Assembly (NCBI RefSeq): GCF_018531425.1 | Contig: NZ_JAHBOI010000009.1 | Coordinates: 62,001 to 126,000, forward strand | Source of the DNA: Paenarthrobacter sp. DKR-5 | GTDB lineage: Bacteria > Actinomycetota > Actinomycetes > Actinomycetales > Micrococcaceae | Length of the DNA: 64,000 nucleotides | Direction of reading: 5' to 3' | Notes under the pieces: model-generated | The model's database searches: none | The model's input: only the letters and a program-made list of their open reading frames with translations | Told to the model about the DNA's origin: nothing | Position numbers and translations under genes: made by a program | Part shown: positions 23,191-31,602 of the stretch, in pieces | How the letters are laid out: each line of letters starts with the position of its first letter | Numbering within the stretch: position 1 is the stretch's first letter

Positions 23191-24971
23191 GCCTCAAGAC
23201 GCCCACCAGGACCACCGCGGCAGAAGCACGACACCCGTCAAACTCGGCGCAAGGCAGCCACCGGCCGGCGCGCGCACTGGCAGTCCTGAAGAAGAACACC
23301 TCCGGCCTGGTCGTCCTGATCATCCTCTCCGTCCTCGTCGTCCTCCCCCTCGGCCTCGTGCTCCTCGCCGCATTCTCTGACAGCGTTCCCCGGCCCGGCA
23401 GCATCTCCCTGGGCGGACTTACTCTCTCCAATCTGGCCCTGTTGGCCACACCCGAAGCATTCGGGGCCCTGGTCAATTCCCTCATGGTGGGAACCGGCTC
23501 AGCACTCATCGCCCTTCTTATCGGAGCCTTCCTCGCCTTCGTCTGCGCCCGCTCGGACGCACCGTGGCGGAAGTTCATTTTCTTCATCGGCATGGCGCCG
23601 ATGTTCATTCCCGCCCTCGTCGGAGCCCTCGCCTGGTCGCTCCTGTCTTCCCCCAGCGCCGGCTACATCAATATCCTCCTGCGGGATCTCGGGATTGACG
23701 CTGCCATCAACATCTACAGCCTCCCCGGGCTGGTCTTTGTCCTCGGAATTTTCTACGCCCCCTATGCCTTCCTGCTGCTGCACAGCTCGCTGTCAATGAT
23801 GAACGCGGACCTGGAAGAAGCGGCAACGGTGCACGGAGCCCCCCTGCGGACGATGCTTCGAACCGTCACGCTGCCCTTGGCGCTGCCCGCAATCCTGGGC
23901 TCAGCGGTCCTCGTGTTCGCTCTGACCATGGAGAACTTTCCCGTGGCCCAGGTCATTGGCAACCCTGCCGGCGTCGATACCCTGCCCACCTACATTTACC
24001 GCCTGATGAGCGCGACTCCGGCGAAGAGCAACCAAGCCGCCAGCGTCGCCGTCATCCTTACCGTCGCGCTCATGGCTGTCACCGTTATCCAGCAACGCAT
24101 CATCAACAAGCGCAAGTTCACCACGATGACAGGCAAGGGCAACCGGCCCCGGCAGGTGCCTCTGCGCAAGCTGCGCTGGCCGTTCACGCTTCTGGCCGTG
24201 GGCTACTTCGCGGTTTCCGTGGTCCTGCCAATGCTCGCCCTGCTGACCGCCTCCATGCAGGCCACGCCGTTCGTTTCCTCAATCTCCCAGCTGCTGGAAG
24301 CGAACTCGCTCAGCTTTGCGAAACTGCTCGAGGTCCTCGGCTCCAACGATTTCCAGCTCGCCCTCAAAAACAGCGTGCTGGTCGCCCTGATCGCTGCCTT
24401 CGCAGGCACCACCCTGAGCTTCATCGCCTCCTACGTCCGCTACCGCACCAAGTCCCGGACCGGACGCCTGATCGAGCTGGTCGCCATGACCCCCCTGGCA
24501 GTACCCGCCATCGTGATGGGTATCGGCCTGCTCTGGACCTGGCTGCTGCTGCCCCTGCCGATCTACGGAACGCTGGCCATCCTCGCCGTCGCGTGCGTCG
24601 CGGTCTTTCTTCCACAGGGCTACCGCGGTGTCTCGGCATCGATGCTCCAAATGGATCAGGATCTCGAAGACAGCGCCGTCATGCTCGGGGCAGGGCGCGC
24701 GAGGTCGGTCGTGGATGTCACCCTGCCCCTCATGCGGGTGGGCATCACGTCTTCCTTCCTGCTGTTCCTAATGCTCTCGATGCGGGAGCTAAGCGCCTCC
24801 ATCTTCCTGTTCACCTCCAACACCCGGATCTTGTCCATCCTCGTGTTCGACAACTTCGACAACGGGCAAAGCCAGGCCGCTGCGGCTGTCAGCGTCCTCT
24901 ACTGCCTAGTGATCGGAATCCTCGCCGTCATCGCACAAAAAGCGGGCGGGGAACGCAAGACCAAGAGCTGA
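23187..24971 (+). CDS. ABC-transporter permease, fused double unit (AfuB/FbpB type)
   Basis: A 594-residue inner-membrane permease with two homologous halves and about 12 membrane segments. Each half has an EAA loop (LEEAATVHGAPLRTMLR in the first, LEDSAVMLGAGRARSVV in the second) that docks with the ATPase. Fused permeases of this size are usual in iron(III) and 2-aminoethylphosphonate importers. The first 45 residues are polar and cytosolic. It is coupled to the ATPase gene and followed by the binding-protein gene after 32 bases. Confidence 0.92.
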   Translation: MSLKTPTRTTAAEARHPSNSAQGSHRPARALAVLKKNTSGLVVLIILSVLVVLPLGLVLLAAFSDSVPRPGSISLGGLTLSNLALLATPEAFGALVNSLMVGTGSALIALLIGAFLAFVCARSDAPWRKFIFFIGMAPMFIPALVGALAWSLLSSPSAGYINILLRDLGIDAAINIYSLPGLVFVLGIFYAPYAFLLLHSSLSMMNADLEEAATVHGAPLRTMLRTVTLPLALPAILGSAVLVFALTMENFPVAQVIGNPAGVDTLPTYIYRLMSATPAKSNQAASVAVILTVALMAVTVIQQRIINKRKFTTMTGKGNRPRQVPLRKLRWPFTLLAVGYFAVSVVLPMLALLTASMQATPFVSSISQLLEANSLSFAKLLEVLGSNDFQLALKNSVLVALIAAFAGTTLSFIASYVRYRTKSRTGRLIELVAMTPLAVPAIVMGIGLLWTWLLLPLPIYGTLAILAVACVAVFLPQGYRGVSASMLQMDQDLEDSAVMLGAGRARSVVDVTLPLMRVGITSSFLLFLMLSMRELSASIFLFTSNTRILSILVFDNFDNGQSQAAAAVSVLYCLVIGILAVIAQKAGGERKTKS

Positions 24972-25003
24972 CCGCCCCATCAACCACTCGAAAGGGACAC
25001 ACA

Positions 25004-26122
25004 ATGAAGTTAGCGTCCAAACTGCCGGCCGTCGCGGCTGCCGGCCTGCTCCTCGCCGTTGGACTCAGCGCCTGCGGAAGCGCGGCACAAAGCGCCAGCG
25101 TCGTCACCGCCGCCGCGAACGTCAACACTGACAACGGCCTGGTGATCAATGGAGAAACGATCGCCGACAAGGCAACCTTCGACAAGGCCAGGACCGAGAC
25201 CCTTTCGCTGTACTCCGGCTACACGGACTCCTCCGAAAGCGCCCTCGTGGCAGCTTTCACCAAGGACACCGGCATTAAGGTGAACGTCGTGCGCCTGACC
25301 CCGAACAAGCTCTCGGAGCGGGTGCTGTCCGAACAGGGCGCAGGCAAGCTCGCCGCCGACGTCATCCGCACCTCCGACTACCGGATCGCCAAGTCAATGG
25401 AGGACGCCGGCGTCTGGAAGGCGTACGACGTCCCCGGGGCGGCCAAGTTCAAGGACGTCTCCGTTGACGGGGGCAAATTCACGCGCATGTTCAACTCCGT
25501 TTACACCCTCGGCTACAACACGCAGCTCGTAAAGGAAGCCGACGCCCCCAAGTCCTGGGCAGACGCGGTCAGCGGCAAATGGCAGGGCAAGATCGGCATC
25601 GTCCAAGGCGGCTCCGGTGGCAGTACGGCGGCTTTGAACAGGTTCATGGAGACCAAGCTGGGCAGCGACTACTTCAGCAAGTACGCCGCCCAGAAACCCA
25701 AGATCTATGACTCTCTCGGCGCCGAAGCCACTGCGCTCGCGCGCGGTGAGATCGCCGTCGGCACCGTCACCATCAGCGGCACCAACATCTCCGCCGTGCA
25801 GGACAAAGCACCCGTGAAGTTCGTCGTCCCCAACGAAGGGCTGGTCTCCTACGACTACTACCTCGGAATGACCGGCACGGCCAAAAACGCGGAAGCGGCG
25901 AAGGTATTCCTGAACTACAACCTCTCCAAGCAGGGCCAGCAGGTGTTTGCCCAGATCGGCGAATACCCGGTCCGCACCGACGTCGCACCGCCCACGATCA
26001 TGGGGGTGAAGCTTCCCGCCGTCGATTCCGGCAAGGTCTACCGCATGCAGAACTCCGACGCCATCACCTTTGGCAAGGAAGATCTGGCCACGTGGAACAA
26101 GGTCTTCGGCTACACCAAGTAG
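25004..26122 (+). CDS. ABC solute-binding lipoprotein (AfuA/FbpA-like)
   Basis: A 372-residue exported lipoprotein: basic start MKLASKLPAVAAA, hydrophobic core and lipobox LSAC (Cys about residue 25). The mature part is a type 2 periplasmic-binding fold (ETLSLYSGYTDSSESALV, then GKIGIVQGGSGGS, then SYDYYLGMTGTAKN). The family includes ferric-iron and phosphonate binders. The YDYYLG segment is reminiscent of, but not proof of, a Tyr-Tyr iron site. Linked to prpF, a tricarboxylate or ferric tricarboxylate is a reasonable ligand guess. Confidence 0.9.
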   Translation: MKLASKLPAVAAAGLLLAVGLSACGSAAQSASVVTAAANVNTDNGLVINGETIADKATFDKARTETLSLYSGYTDSSESALVAAFTKDTGIKVNVVRLTPNKLSERVLSEQGAGKLAADVIRTSDYRIAKSMEDAGVWKAYDVPGAAKFKDVSVDGGKFTRMFNSVYTLGYNTQLVKEADAPKSWADAVSGKWQGKIGIVQGGSGGSTAALNRFMETKLGSDYFSKYAAQKPKIYDSLGAEATALARGEIAVGTVTISGTNISAVQDKAPVKFVVPNEGLVSYDYYLGMTGTAKNAEAAKVFLNYNLSKQGQQVFAQIGEYPVRTDVAPPTIMGVKLPAVDSGKVYRMQNSDAITFGKEDLATWNKVFGYTK

Positions 26123-26135
26123 CTCCTACCATCCT

Positions 26136-26169
26136 GTCGCGGGTCCCGGCTCGGGCCGGGTCCCGCGAC
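26136..26169. terminator. Hairpin after the ABC operon
   Basis: GTCGCGGGTCCCGGC and GCCGGGTCCCGCGAC pair with one mismatch around a TCGG loop, 14 bases after the binding-protein stop. There is no T-run, and the downstream small gene could be reached by read-through. Confidence 0.55.
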
Positions 26170-26202
26170 GGGACCGCCGACCCCTATGCACCAGGAATCC
26201 CC

Positions 26203-26487
26203 ATGACAGTCCTCCGCTCCCCGCACCGGCGAACCGGCGCTCCCGCGGAATACATCGCGGACTGGACTCTGATCCAGACAGACGACCGCATCACCCTCTT
26301 CAGAGACGGGGTGGAAGTGTCCGACGGCACGGCCGACGGCGTGACCTATGACGGCCGGTTCCTCTGGCTCGTCCAGGCAGGCGGTAAGGGCCGCTCCATG
26401 TTCAGCCGTAACGACGGCCTGGTGGCCCTCCGCACGCGGTTCGTTACTTGGAGCGGGGACGGCGCACCTTCGGCCGGTGCCCGATAG
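26203..26487 (+). CDS. Hypothetical small protein
   Basis: A 94-residue soluble protein, not recognised. ATG at 26203 has AGGAAT seven bases before it. After a basic start, a beta-rich core alternates hydrophobic and charged residues (DWTLIQTDDRITLFRDGVEV, then YDGRFLWLVQAGGKGRS). It lies 80 bases after the binding-protein gene, beyond a hairpin, and before an MFS gene in the same direction, so it may be the tail of the prpF-ABC operon. Confidence 0.55.
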   Translation: MTVLRSPHRRTGAPAEYIADWTLIQTDDRITLFRDGVEVSDGTADGVTYDGRFLWLVQAGGKGRSMFSRNDGLVALRTRFVTWSGDGAPSAGAR

Positions 26488-26545
26488 CGGAAACGTCGCC
26501 CTACGAGGCGAAAATATGATCCAGAAGATTTATCAAGGAGGATAA

Positions 26546-27769
26546 ATGCCATCCGCCGCACTTGTGGCAGCCCGCATGGACCGGCTGCCCGTCACGCGCC
26601 TGCACAAACTCGCGCTCCTCACCCTCGCCTTCGTGTTCCTCTTTGAATTCGGCGACCTGAACACGTTTGCGTACGTCGCGCCCGCGCTGAAGGAACACCT
26701 CCGGTTCAGCGTCGCAGACATCGCCATTGTGACCTCCGCCGCCTTTGCCGGCATGGCACTTGGTGCGAGCCTTGGCGGACGGCTTTCCGATCATATCGGG
26801 CGCAAGCGCGCACTGGTGTTCTCTACGCTCGTCTTCTCCGTGTTCTCCCTCGTTAACGCCCTCGGTTATGACATACCGAGCTTCTTTGCCTTCAGGTTGC
26901 TCACCGGTGCCGGGCTGTCAGCCATGGTGGTGGCCGCCACCACGTACATTTCGGAGGTCATGCCCGCTTCGCGCCGCGGCAGGATGCAGGCCGCGGTCAT
27001 GGCAATCGGGCTGGCGGGGATCCCCTGTATGTCCTTCCTCGCCAGGGGCATCATCCCCCTCGGGCATGACGCCTGGCGACTGGTCTTCGTGGCCGGGTCC
27101 TTGGCCCTGGCCGCGGTCCCCGCACTCCTGGCTCTCCCCGAAAGCCCGAGGTGGCTCCAGCACAAAGGCCGGCACCTCGACGCCGAAGCAGTCCTCGCCA
27201 AGTTTGAACACCACGCACCCCACCTCGGACCGGTAGATCTGAAGTCTGTGCGCCCCGAGACCGAATCCAAGCCCGCTTTTGCTCAACTGTTCCGTGGTTC
27301 CGTCGGCCGCCGAACACTGTTCCTCGCGGTGGTCTGGATTTTTCAGACCCTCGGCTTTTACGGCTTCGTGGCATGGGTTCCCACGCTCCTGGCCGAGCAA
27401 GGCTTCAGCCTGACCCAGTCGCTGCAGTTCGCCGCGCTGACCACCATCGGCGCCATCCCGGGGGCACTGCTCGCTTGGCCGGTGTCAGACCGTTTCGGTC
27501 GCAAGGTACCCCTGGTCATCGCTGCGCTGGCCACGGCCGCCAGCGGCCTTGCCTACGGACTCACGTTCAATCCGATCGCCATAGTGATCTTCGGGTTCTG
27601 CGTTAACCTGCTCATCCAAACCTTCGCCACTCTGCTTTACACCTACAGTCCGGAGCTCTTCCCCACCTCACTGGACGTCAACCAGCCGGCCGGCGTTGAC
27701 GAAAGCTCCGGCAGGGGTCCGGTCGGAAACTCTGTCTCCATCAGCGCCCCGGCCACACACAACACCTAA
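26546..27769 (+). CDS. MFS transporter (aromatic-acid/sugar porter type), C-terminally truncated
   Basis: A 407-residue product with an excellent AAGGAGG before ATG 26546. Typical MFS signatures are present: GGRLSDHIGRKRALVF near residue 76, PESPRWLQHKGR after TM6 and WPVSDRFGRKVPLV in the second half. TM1-10 are recognisable up to YTYSPELFPTS, where intact homologues continue with an Arg-rich loop, TM11 and TM12. Here a polar, unrelated 30-residue tail (DVNQPAGVDESSG onward) ends the frame, six bases from the convergent MFS gene. It is probably non-functional, cut by a rearrangement. Confidence 0.8.
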   Translation: MPSAALVAARMDRLPVTRLHKLALLTLAFVFLFEFGDLNTFAYVAPALKEHLRFSVADIAIVTSAAFAGMALGASLGGRLSDHIGRKRALVFSTLVFSVFSLVNALGYDIPSFFAFRLLTGAGLSAMVVAATTYISEVMPASRRGRMQAAVMAIGLAGIPCMSFLARGIIPLGHDAWRLVFVAGSLALAAVPALLALPESPRWLQHKGRHLDAEAVLAKFEHHAPHLGPVDLKSVRPETESKPAFAQLFRGSVGRRTLFLAVVWIFQTLGFYGFVAWVPTLLAEQGFSLTQSLQFAALTTIGAIPGALLAWPVSDRFGRKVPLVIAALATAASGLAYGLTFNPIAIVIFGFCVNLLIQTFATLLYTYSPELFPTSLDVNQPAGVDESSGRGPVGNSVSISAPATHNT

Positions 27770-27774
27770 ATGCC

Positions 27775-28968
27775 TCAGCCGGCCGCGCTTACCGCCGGCA
27801 GGTGCTTGCGGAAGTTGCGCACGACGACGGCGGTTGAGACGAGTGCCAGGAGCACGAGCGCAGCGAAAAGCTGGGCGGACGTGAACGGCGGCGTCATCGC
27901 TGCCATCAGCGTGGGCAGGAGGAACCCGGCATACGCGGCCGCGTAGAAGGCACCCGTCAGGCCGGCCAGGTCGCGGGTGCCCGCTATGCGCTGCACTTCG
28001 AGCAGTCCGGTGGAGAGCGCCGTCCCGATTCCCGCGCCGCTCAGCGCCGCGGACACGATGCCGAACCAAACCGAAGCCGTCGCAACGGCAAGCCCGATGC
28101 AGGCGACCGAGGCGGTGAGGACGAGCAGGGCGAAGGTGATGCCGCGGGCACTGGAAACGGAATCGAGTCGCTTCGCCACCGGCTGGACAACCGCGGCAAC
28201 GCCCAAGGACACAACGGTGAGCAGCGTGGCATAGGCGATGCCGAACCCTTGGGTTTGCGCTTTGAGCAGGACCGGGGTGTAGCCATAAGCGAGCGCGGCG
28301 GCGCCGAAGATCCACGGTGCGGTGACGAGAACAACCCGCCGGAAGCGCTTGTGTGCAATCGAGCGGACGCGGAGCTGTTCCCGCAGGGGCTCGCGGCTGG
28401 TTCCGCCCGTCTCCTCGATGCGGCGCACGACGACGACGAACGGCAGCGCGACGACAAGGTGCAGGAGGAAGGGCAGGACCTCGGGCAGCGGCCCCCACTG
28501 AGCCAGGGCACCGGCCAGGAGCGCCCCCAGACCGGAGCCGAGCGTGAAGGCCAGGGACGCGCGGCGCGCTCCGGATCCGCGGTCGGCCGCGGGATCGAAG
28601 GGTGGCTGGGAAAGCTCCTTCAGCCACGTGCTACCCACCGCCATCGCCGTTCCGACCGCCATGCCGGAGAGCAGCCGCCCGGCATAGATCGGCGCCGTTC
28701 CGACCGCTCCGAGCGACAGCACGGCGCTGGCCAGCAGCGCGAAAAGCACGCCCGCCGTCATCACCGGTTTCCGGCCGTACCGATCCGAGAGCACCCCGGC
28801 CAGCAGAAGCGCCGGCACCAAGCCGAGGACGTAGACCCCAAGGAACGCGTTGACGGTGACGGCGTCGTACCCGCGCGTGTTTTCGTACATCAGCAGGAGC
28901 GGGCTGAACTGGTTTCCTGCCCATGAGCAGACAAACAGGGCACCAAAGACTCCCTTCCAGCCCCGCAT
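27775..28968 (-). CDS. MFS transporter
   Basis: A 397-residue, roughly 12-TM MFS protein of drug or metabolite exporter type. The loop 2-3 motif is LSDRYGRKPVM (about residue 61), and a polar mid-loop carries RRIEETGGTSREPLREQLR. The ATG at 28968 overlaps the stop of the GntR gene upstream (TGATG; GTG at 28971 also possible), so transporter and regulator are coupled. The substrate is unknown; an FCD partner hints at an organic acid. Confidence 0.85.
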   Translation of the reverse strand: MRGWKGVFGALFVCSWAGNQFSPLLLMYENTRGYDAVTVNAFLGVYVLGLVPALLLAGVLSDRYGRKPVMTAGVLFALLASAVLSLGAVGTAPIYAGRLLSGMAVGTAMAVGSTWLKELSQPPFDPAADRGSGARRASLAFTLGSGLGALLAGALAQWGPLPEVLPFLLHLVVALPFVVVVRRIEETGGTSREPLREQLRVRSIAHKRFRRVVLVTAPWIFGAAALAYGYTPVLLKAQTQGFGIAYATLLTVVSLGVAAVVQPVAKRLDSVSSARGITFALLVLTASVACIGLAVATASVWFGIVSAALSGAGIGTALSTGLLEVQRIAGTRDLAGLTGAFYAAAYAGFLLPTLMAAMTPPFTSAQLFAALVLLALVSTAVVVRNFRKHLPAVSAAG

Positions 28969-29600
28969 CACAGGATTCCCCGGTGCCGGCGCACGTGCTG
29001 GGTGATCAGGCGGCAGAATTCCTCAGCGTCTCCGGTTTCGGCCGCCGCCAGCATCAGCTCGTGGTCCGCCAGCGCCGCCGCGACGTTCTCCGGACCCACG
29101 TGCAGCAGCTGCCGGCGGAGCCGGTGCTGGCGGTCGCGCAACGCGTCGTGGAAGTGCAGCGCGGTCTGGTTCCGCGAAGCACGCACGATCGAGGCGTGGA
29201 ACTCGTTGTCCGCCTCGACGAATCCGTCGATGTCCCCGGCCGCCGCCAGCTGGCGCTGGCGCTCAAGATTGGCCTTCAGCTCAGCGATCGCTTCCGGCGA
29301 CGGCGGGCCGTCCGCCAACGCGCGCCGGGCGGTGGACAGCTCGATTGCCTCCCGCATCTCCAGGACGTCCCGCGCCTCGTCCGGAGCCATCGGCACCACT
29401 GCCGCCCCGCGGCGTGAGGACAGTTTCAGCAGCTTTTCCGCATCCAGCCGCAGAAACGCCTCGTGCACAGGCGTGCGGCTGATCCCCAATTCAGCCGCGA
29501 GGACGCCTTCCGACAGCAACTCCCCGCCCTGCACGGACCCCGTCAGAATCAGCTGCTTGGCGTGCTGGTAGGCGCGCTCTGCGGCGGCACTGGTCTCCAT
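28968..29600 (-). CDS. GntR-family regulator with FCD domain
   Basis: A 210-residue regulator: winged helix with LAAELGISRTPVHEAFLRLDAEK (from about residue 34) and FCD domain with EADNEFHASIVRASRNQ and ALADHELMLAAAETGDAE. It heads a two-gene unit with the MFS transporter. A perfect GCATGCAA/TTGCATGC palindrome 21 bases before its start is the evident autoregulatory operator. It is less similar to the two FCD regulators at 17-20 kb than they are to each other. Confidence 0.87.
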   Translation of the reverse strand: METSAAAERAYQHAKQLILTGSVQGGELLSEGVLAAELGISRTPVHEAFLRLDAEKLLKLSSRRGAAVVPMAPDEARDVLEMREAIELSTARRALADGPPSPEAIAELKANLERQRQLAAAGDIDGFVEADNEFHASIVRASRNQTALHFHDALRDRQHRLRRQLLHVGPENVAAALADHELMLAAAETGDAEEFCRLITQHVRRHRGIL

Positions 29601-29621
29601 GGACCCAGTCTATCGCTCATA

Positions 29622-29639
29622 GCATGCAAGGTTGCATGC
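29622..29639. promoter_or_regulatory. GCATGCAA-GG-TTGCATGC operator
   Basis: A perfect 8-base inverted repeat with a 2-base centre, located between the start of the GntR gene and the stop of the upstream TDT gene. Its size and symmetry fit a GntR dimer. It likely controls the gntR-MFS unit. Confidence 0.65.
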
Positions 29640-29645
29640 AATGAG

Positions 29646-30722
29646 CTACGGGTGTGCCCGCTCGCGCCCGGGCCGCGGTAGGACGAGCGTCGTCCAGAGA
29701 TGGAACAGCATCCCTCCCATGGTCACGGCAAAGGCACCGACGGCGACCCAGAGTTCGGTCCGCCCGATCAACTCAACCACCGGGAGGCGGTCCGCGCGGC
29801 CAAGGTATATGCCAGCCACTGCATACATGCCCAGCGGGAAGATAACCCCCCACAGTCCGGGCTCGTAGGAGAGCGGAACTTTCTTGACGAGGTGGCGCCA
29901 GCAGCCGGCCGCGATGAGGACAGGGAACAGCCAGGAGGCGAACGCCCAGAACACCACCGAGGCGCCGGCCACGAGCCCGCGCGTCACTGCCACCATGGGG
30001 GCATCCGCCATTTCAACGATGCGCGCACCCGCGAGGACGGTGATGGCCATCGCACCCATCGCCACAAAGTACGCCGGTCCGAGGTCCTCGGGCCTGATCC
30101 GGTACATCATGAGGCGGAGCGAGACGAAGATGCCGACGGCCGCATAGAGGATGATCCCCACGGACCACGCCACGACGGCGAGCAGGGCCAGGCCCGCCTT
30201 CCAACTGCCGGCGAGCGGCTCGAGCGTCGCGCAGGCCACGGCAACGGACTGGCTCGCGACGCACCAGATGAACCAGGTTCCGTTGGCGTCCTTGACCACG
30301 GGCCGCTCGTCCCGACCGAGGACGGCTGTCCAGGGGATGACGTAGCCGAGCACGAACCACGCCAGCCCGGCGACGGCAAGAAGGACCGCCGTCGCCCAGT
30401 GCGCCCCGGTCATCGCAAGCCGCACGCCCAGGACGTTGGTACCGGCCACAAAGGTGTAGAAGCCGAAGGCCCGGCCAGGGTGCATGAAGTCGGCTCTTAG
30501 AGGGCGCCGGAAAGCGGCGAGCCGCACGGCGTTGAGAGCGACGAGGACCCCGTAGGCGACGACGCACACCGCGAGCAAGATGGCGGAGAACGCGTGGAAC
30601 CCCTCGAGCTCGAGGCCAACCGAGATGATGCCGCTCGCCATCACGAGTGCGAAATATCCGGGGGCGAGGGTTGCGACCGCCTCGGAGCTCCGGCTACCCA
30701 GCGTCCCGTGACCAGCATCCAC
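29646..30722 (-). CDS. TDT-family (TehA/Mae1/SLAC1-like) membrane transporter
   Basis: A 358-residue polytopic membrane protein with about ten hydrophobic segments. LAPGYFALVMASGIISVGL near residue 19 and the internal FVAGTNVLGVRLAMTG belong to the tellurite-resistance/dicarboxylate transporter family (TehA, Mae1, SLAC1 anion channels). Transport of C4-dicarboxylates or small anions is the family expectation. GTG at 30722 lacks a good ribosome-binding site. It ends 45 bases before the GntR gene on the same strand, beyond its operator. Confidence 0.83.
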   Translation of the reverse strand: MDAGHGTLGSRSSEAVATLAPGYFALVMASGIISVGLELEGFHAFSAILLAVCVVAYGVLVALNAVRLAAFRRPLRADFMHPGRAFGFYTFVAGTNVLGVRLAMTGAHWATAVLLAVAGLAWFVLGYVIPWTAVLGRDERPVVKDANGTWFIWCVASQSVAVACATLEPLAGSWKAGLALLAVVAWSVGIILYAAVGIFVSLRLMMYRIRPEDLGPAYFVAMGAMAITVLAGARIVEMADAPMVAVTRGLVAGASVVFWAFASWLFPVLIAAGCWRHLVKKVPLSYEPGLWGVIFPLGMYAVAGIYLGRADRLPVVELIGRTELWVAVGAFAVTMGGMLFHLWTTLVLPRPGRERAHP

Positions 30723-30855
30723 AGCGCAAGTCTACGGGCACCCGCGGGAGCGTAGGGTTAGCTCACCCAGGCGTCGCAACTCAGGCGAGGCCGTCAACGC
30801 CGTGCAGGTCCCGGCGGCCGCAGCGCTGACGGCGAAAGCCCCGAAAGTGAGAGAC

Positions 30856-31596
30856 ATGCCCGATAACACGAGCCGCAGCGAAGCCCAGCTGCCGGGCGCT
30901 CTGCAGGACATGGTCCTGCAGAGCCAAGACATCGGCGAATTCCTCACCGGTTTGGCGAAACTTGCCGCCGGCAAGTTCTCCTCGCGCGGAACCGAAGTGC
31001 TTGCCGCAGTAACACTCCTTCGCCCGCTCACCAAGGCGACGGTGGCGAGCAGCAACGAGCAGGCGCAAAAGATGGACGAGGTGCAGTACCCGTTTGACGA
31101 CGGTCCGTGCCTGCGCGCAGCCCGCGAGGAAACCACATACGTGGTGGCGGACTTCCGGACCGAGAAAAGGTTCGGCAGATACGCCGAGGCGATTGCCAGC
31201 CACGGCATCCTTTCCGCGCTCGGAATTCCTGTCCGGCTCGAGGGGGAAGCCCAGGCGGGGCTGGACCTGTACGCCCCGATCGCGGGCTATTTCACTGCCG
31301 AGGATGTTGCCGCCGCCGAGACCCTGGCGGACGAGGCCTCGAAGTCACTGCGCCTGGCCGTGCGCATCGCGAGGCTGGCCGACACCGGGGAACAACTCAG
31401 GGCAGCCATGAATTCCCGCACCGTGATCGACGTCGCGGCGGGGATCATCATGGGCCAGAACCGGTGCAGCCACGACACCGCCATGACGATACTCAAAGCC
31501 GCCTCGAGCGGACGGAACATCAAGCTGAACGCTGTCGCCGCCGCCGTCCTCCAGTCCATCGGACAGGAAGCGCCGTCCACCCATTTCCGCGGCTGA
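30856..31596 (+). CDS. GAF-ANTAR domain regulator
   Basis: A 246-residue cytosolic regulator. The middle part is a GAF sensor domain (YPFDDGPCLRAAREETTY, then LDLYAPIAGYFTAEDVAAAE). The last 60 residues are an ANTAR domain (MNSRTVIDVAAGIIMGQNRCS, then AMTILKAASSGRNIKL), an RNA-binding module that prevents transcription termination by gripping paired hairpins. ATG at 30856 is weakly supported (AAGTGAGAG before it). Its RNA targets are not evident here. Confidence 0.9.
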   Translation: MPDNTSRSEAQLPGALQDMVLQSQDIGEFLTGLAKLAAGKFSSRGTEVLAAVTLLRPLTKATVASSNEQAQKMDEVQYPFDDGPCLRAAREETTYVVADFRTEKRFGRYAEAIASHGILSALGIPVRLEGEAQAGLDLYAPIAGYFTAEDVAAAETLADEASKSLRLAVRIARLADTGEQLRAAMNSRTVIDVAAGIIMGQNRCSHDTAMTILKAASSGRNIKLNAVAAAVLQSIGQEAPSTHFRG

Positions 31597-31602
31597 CCCG
31601 TT

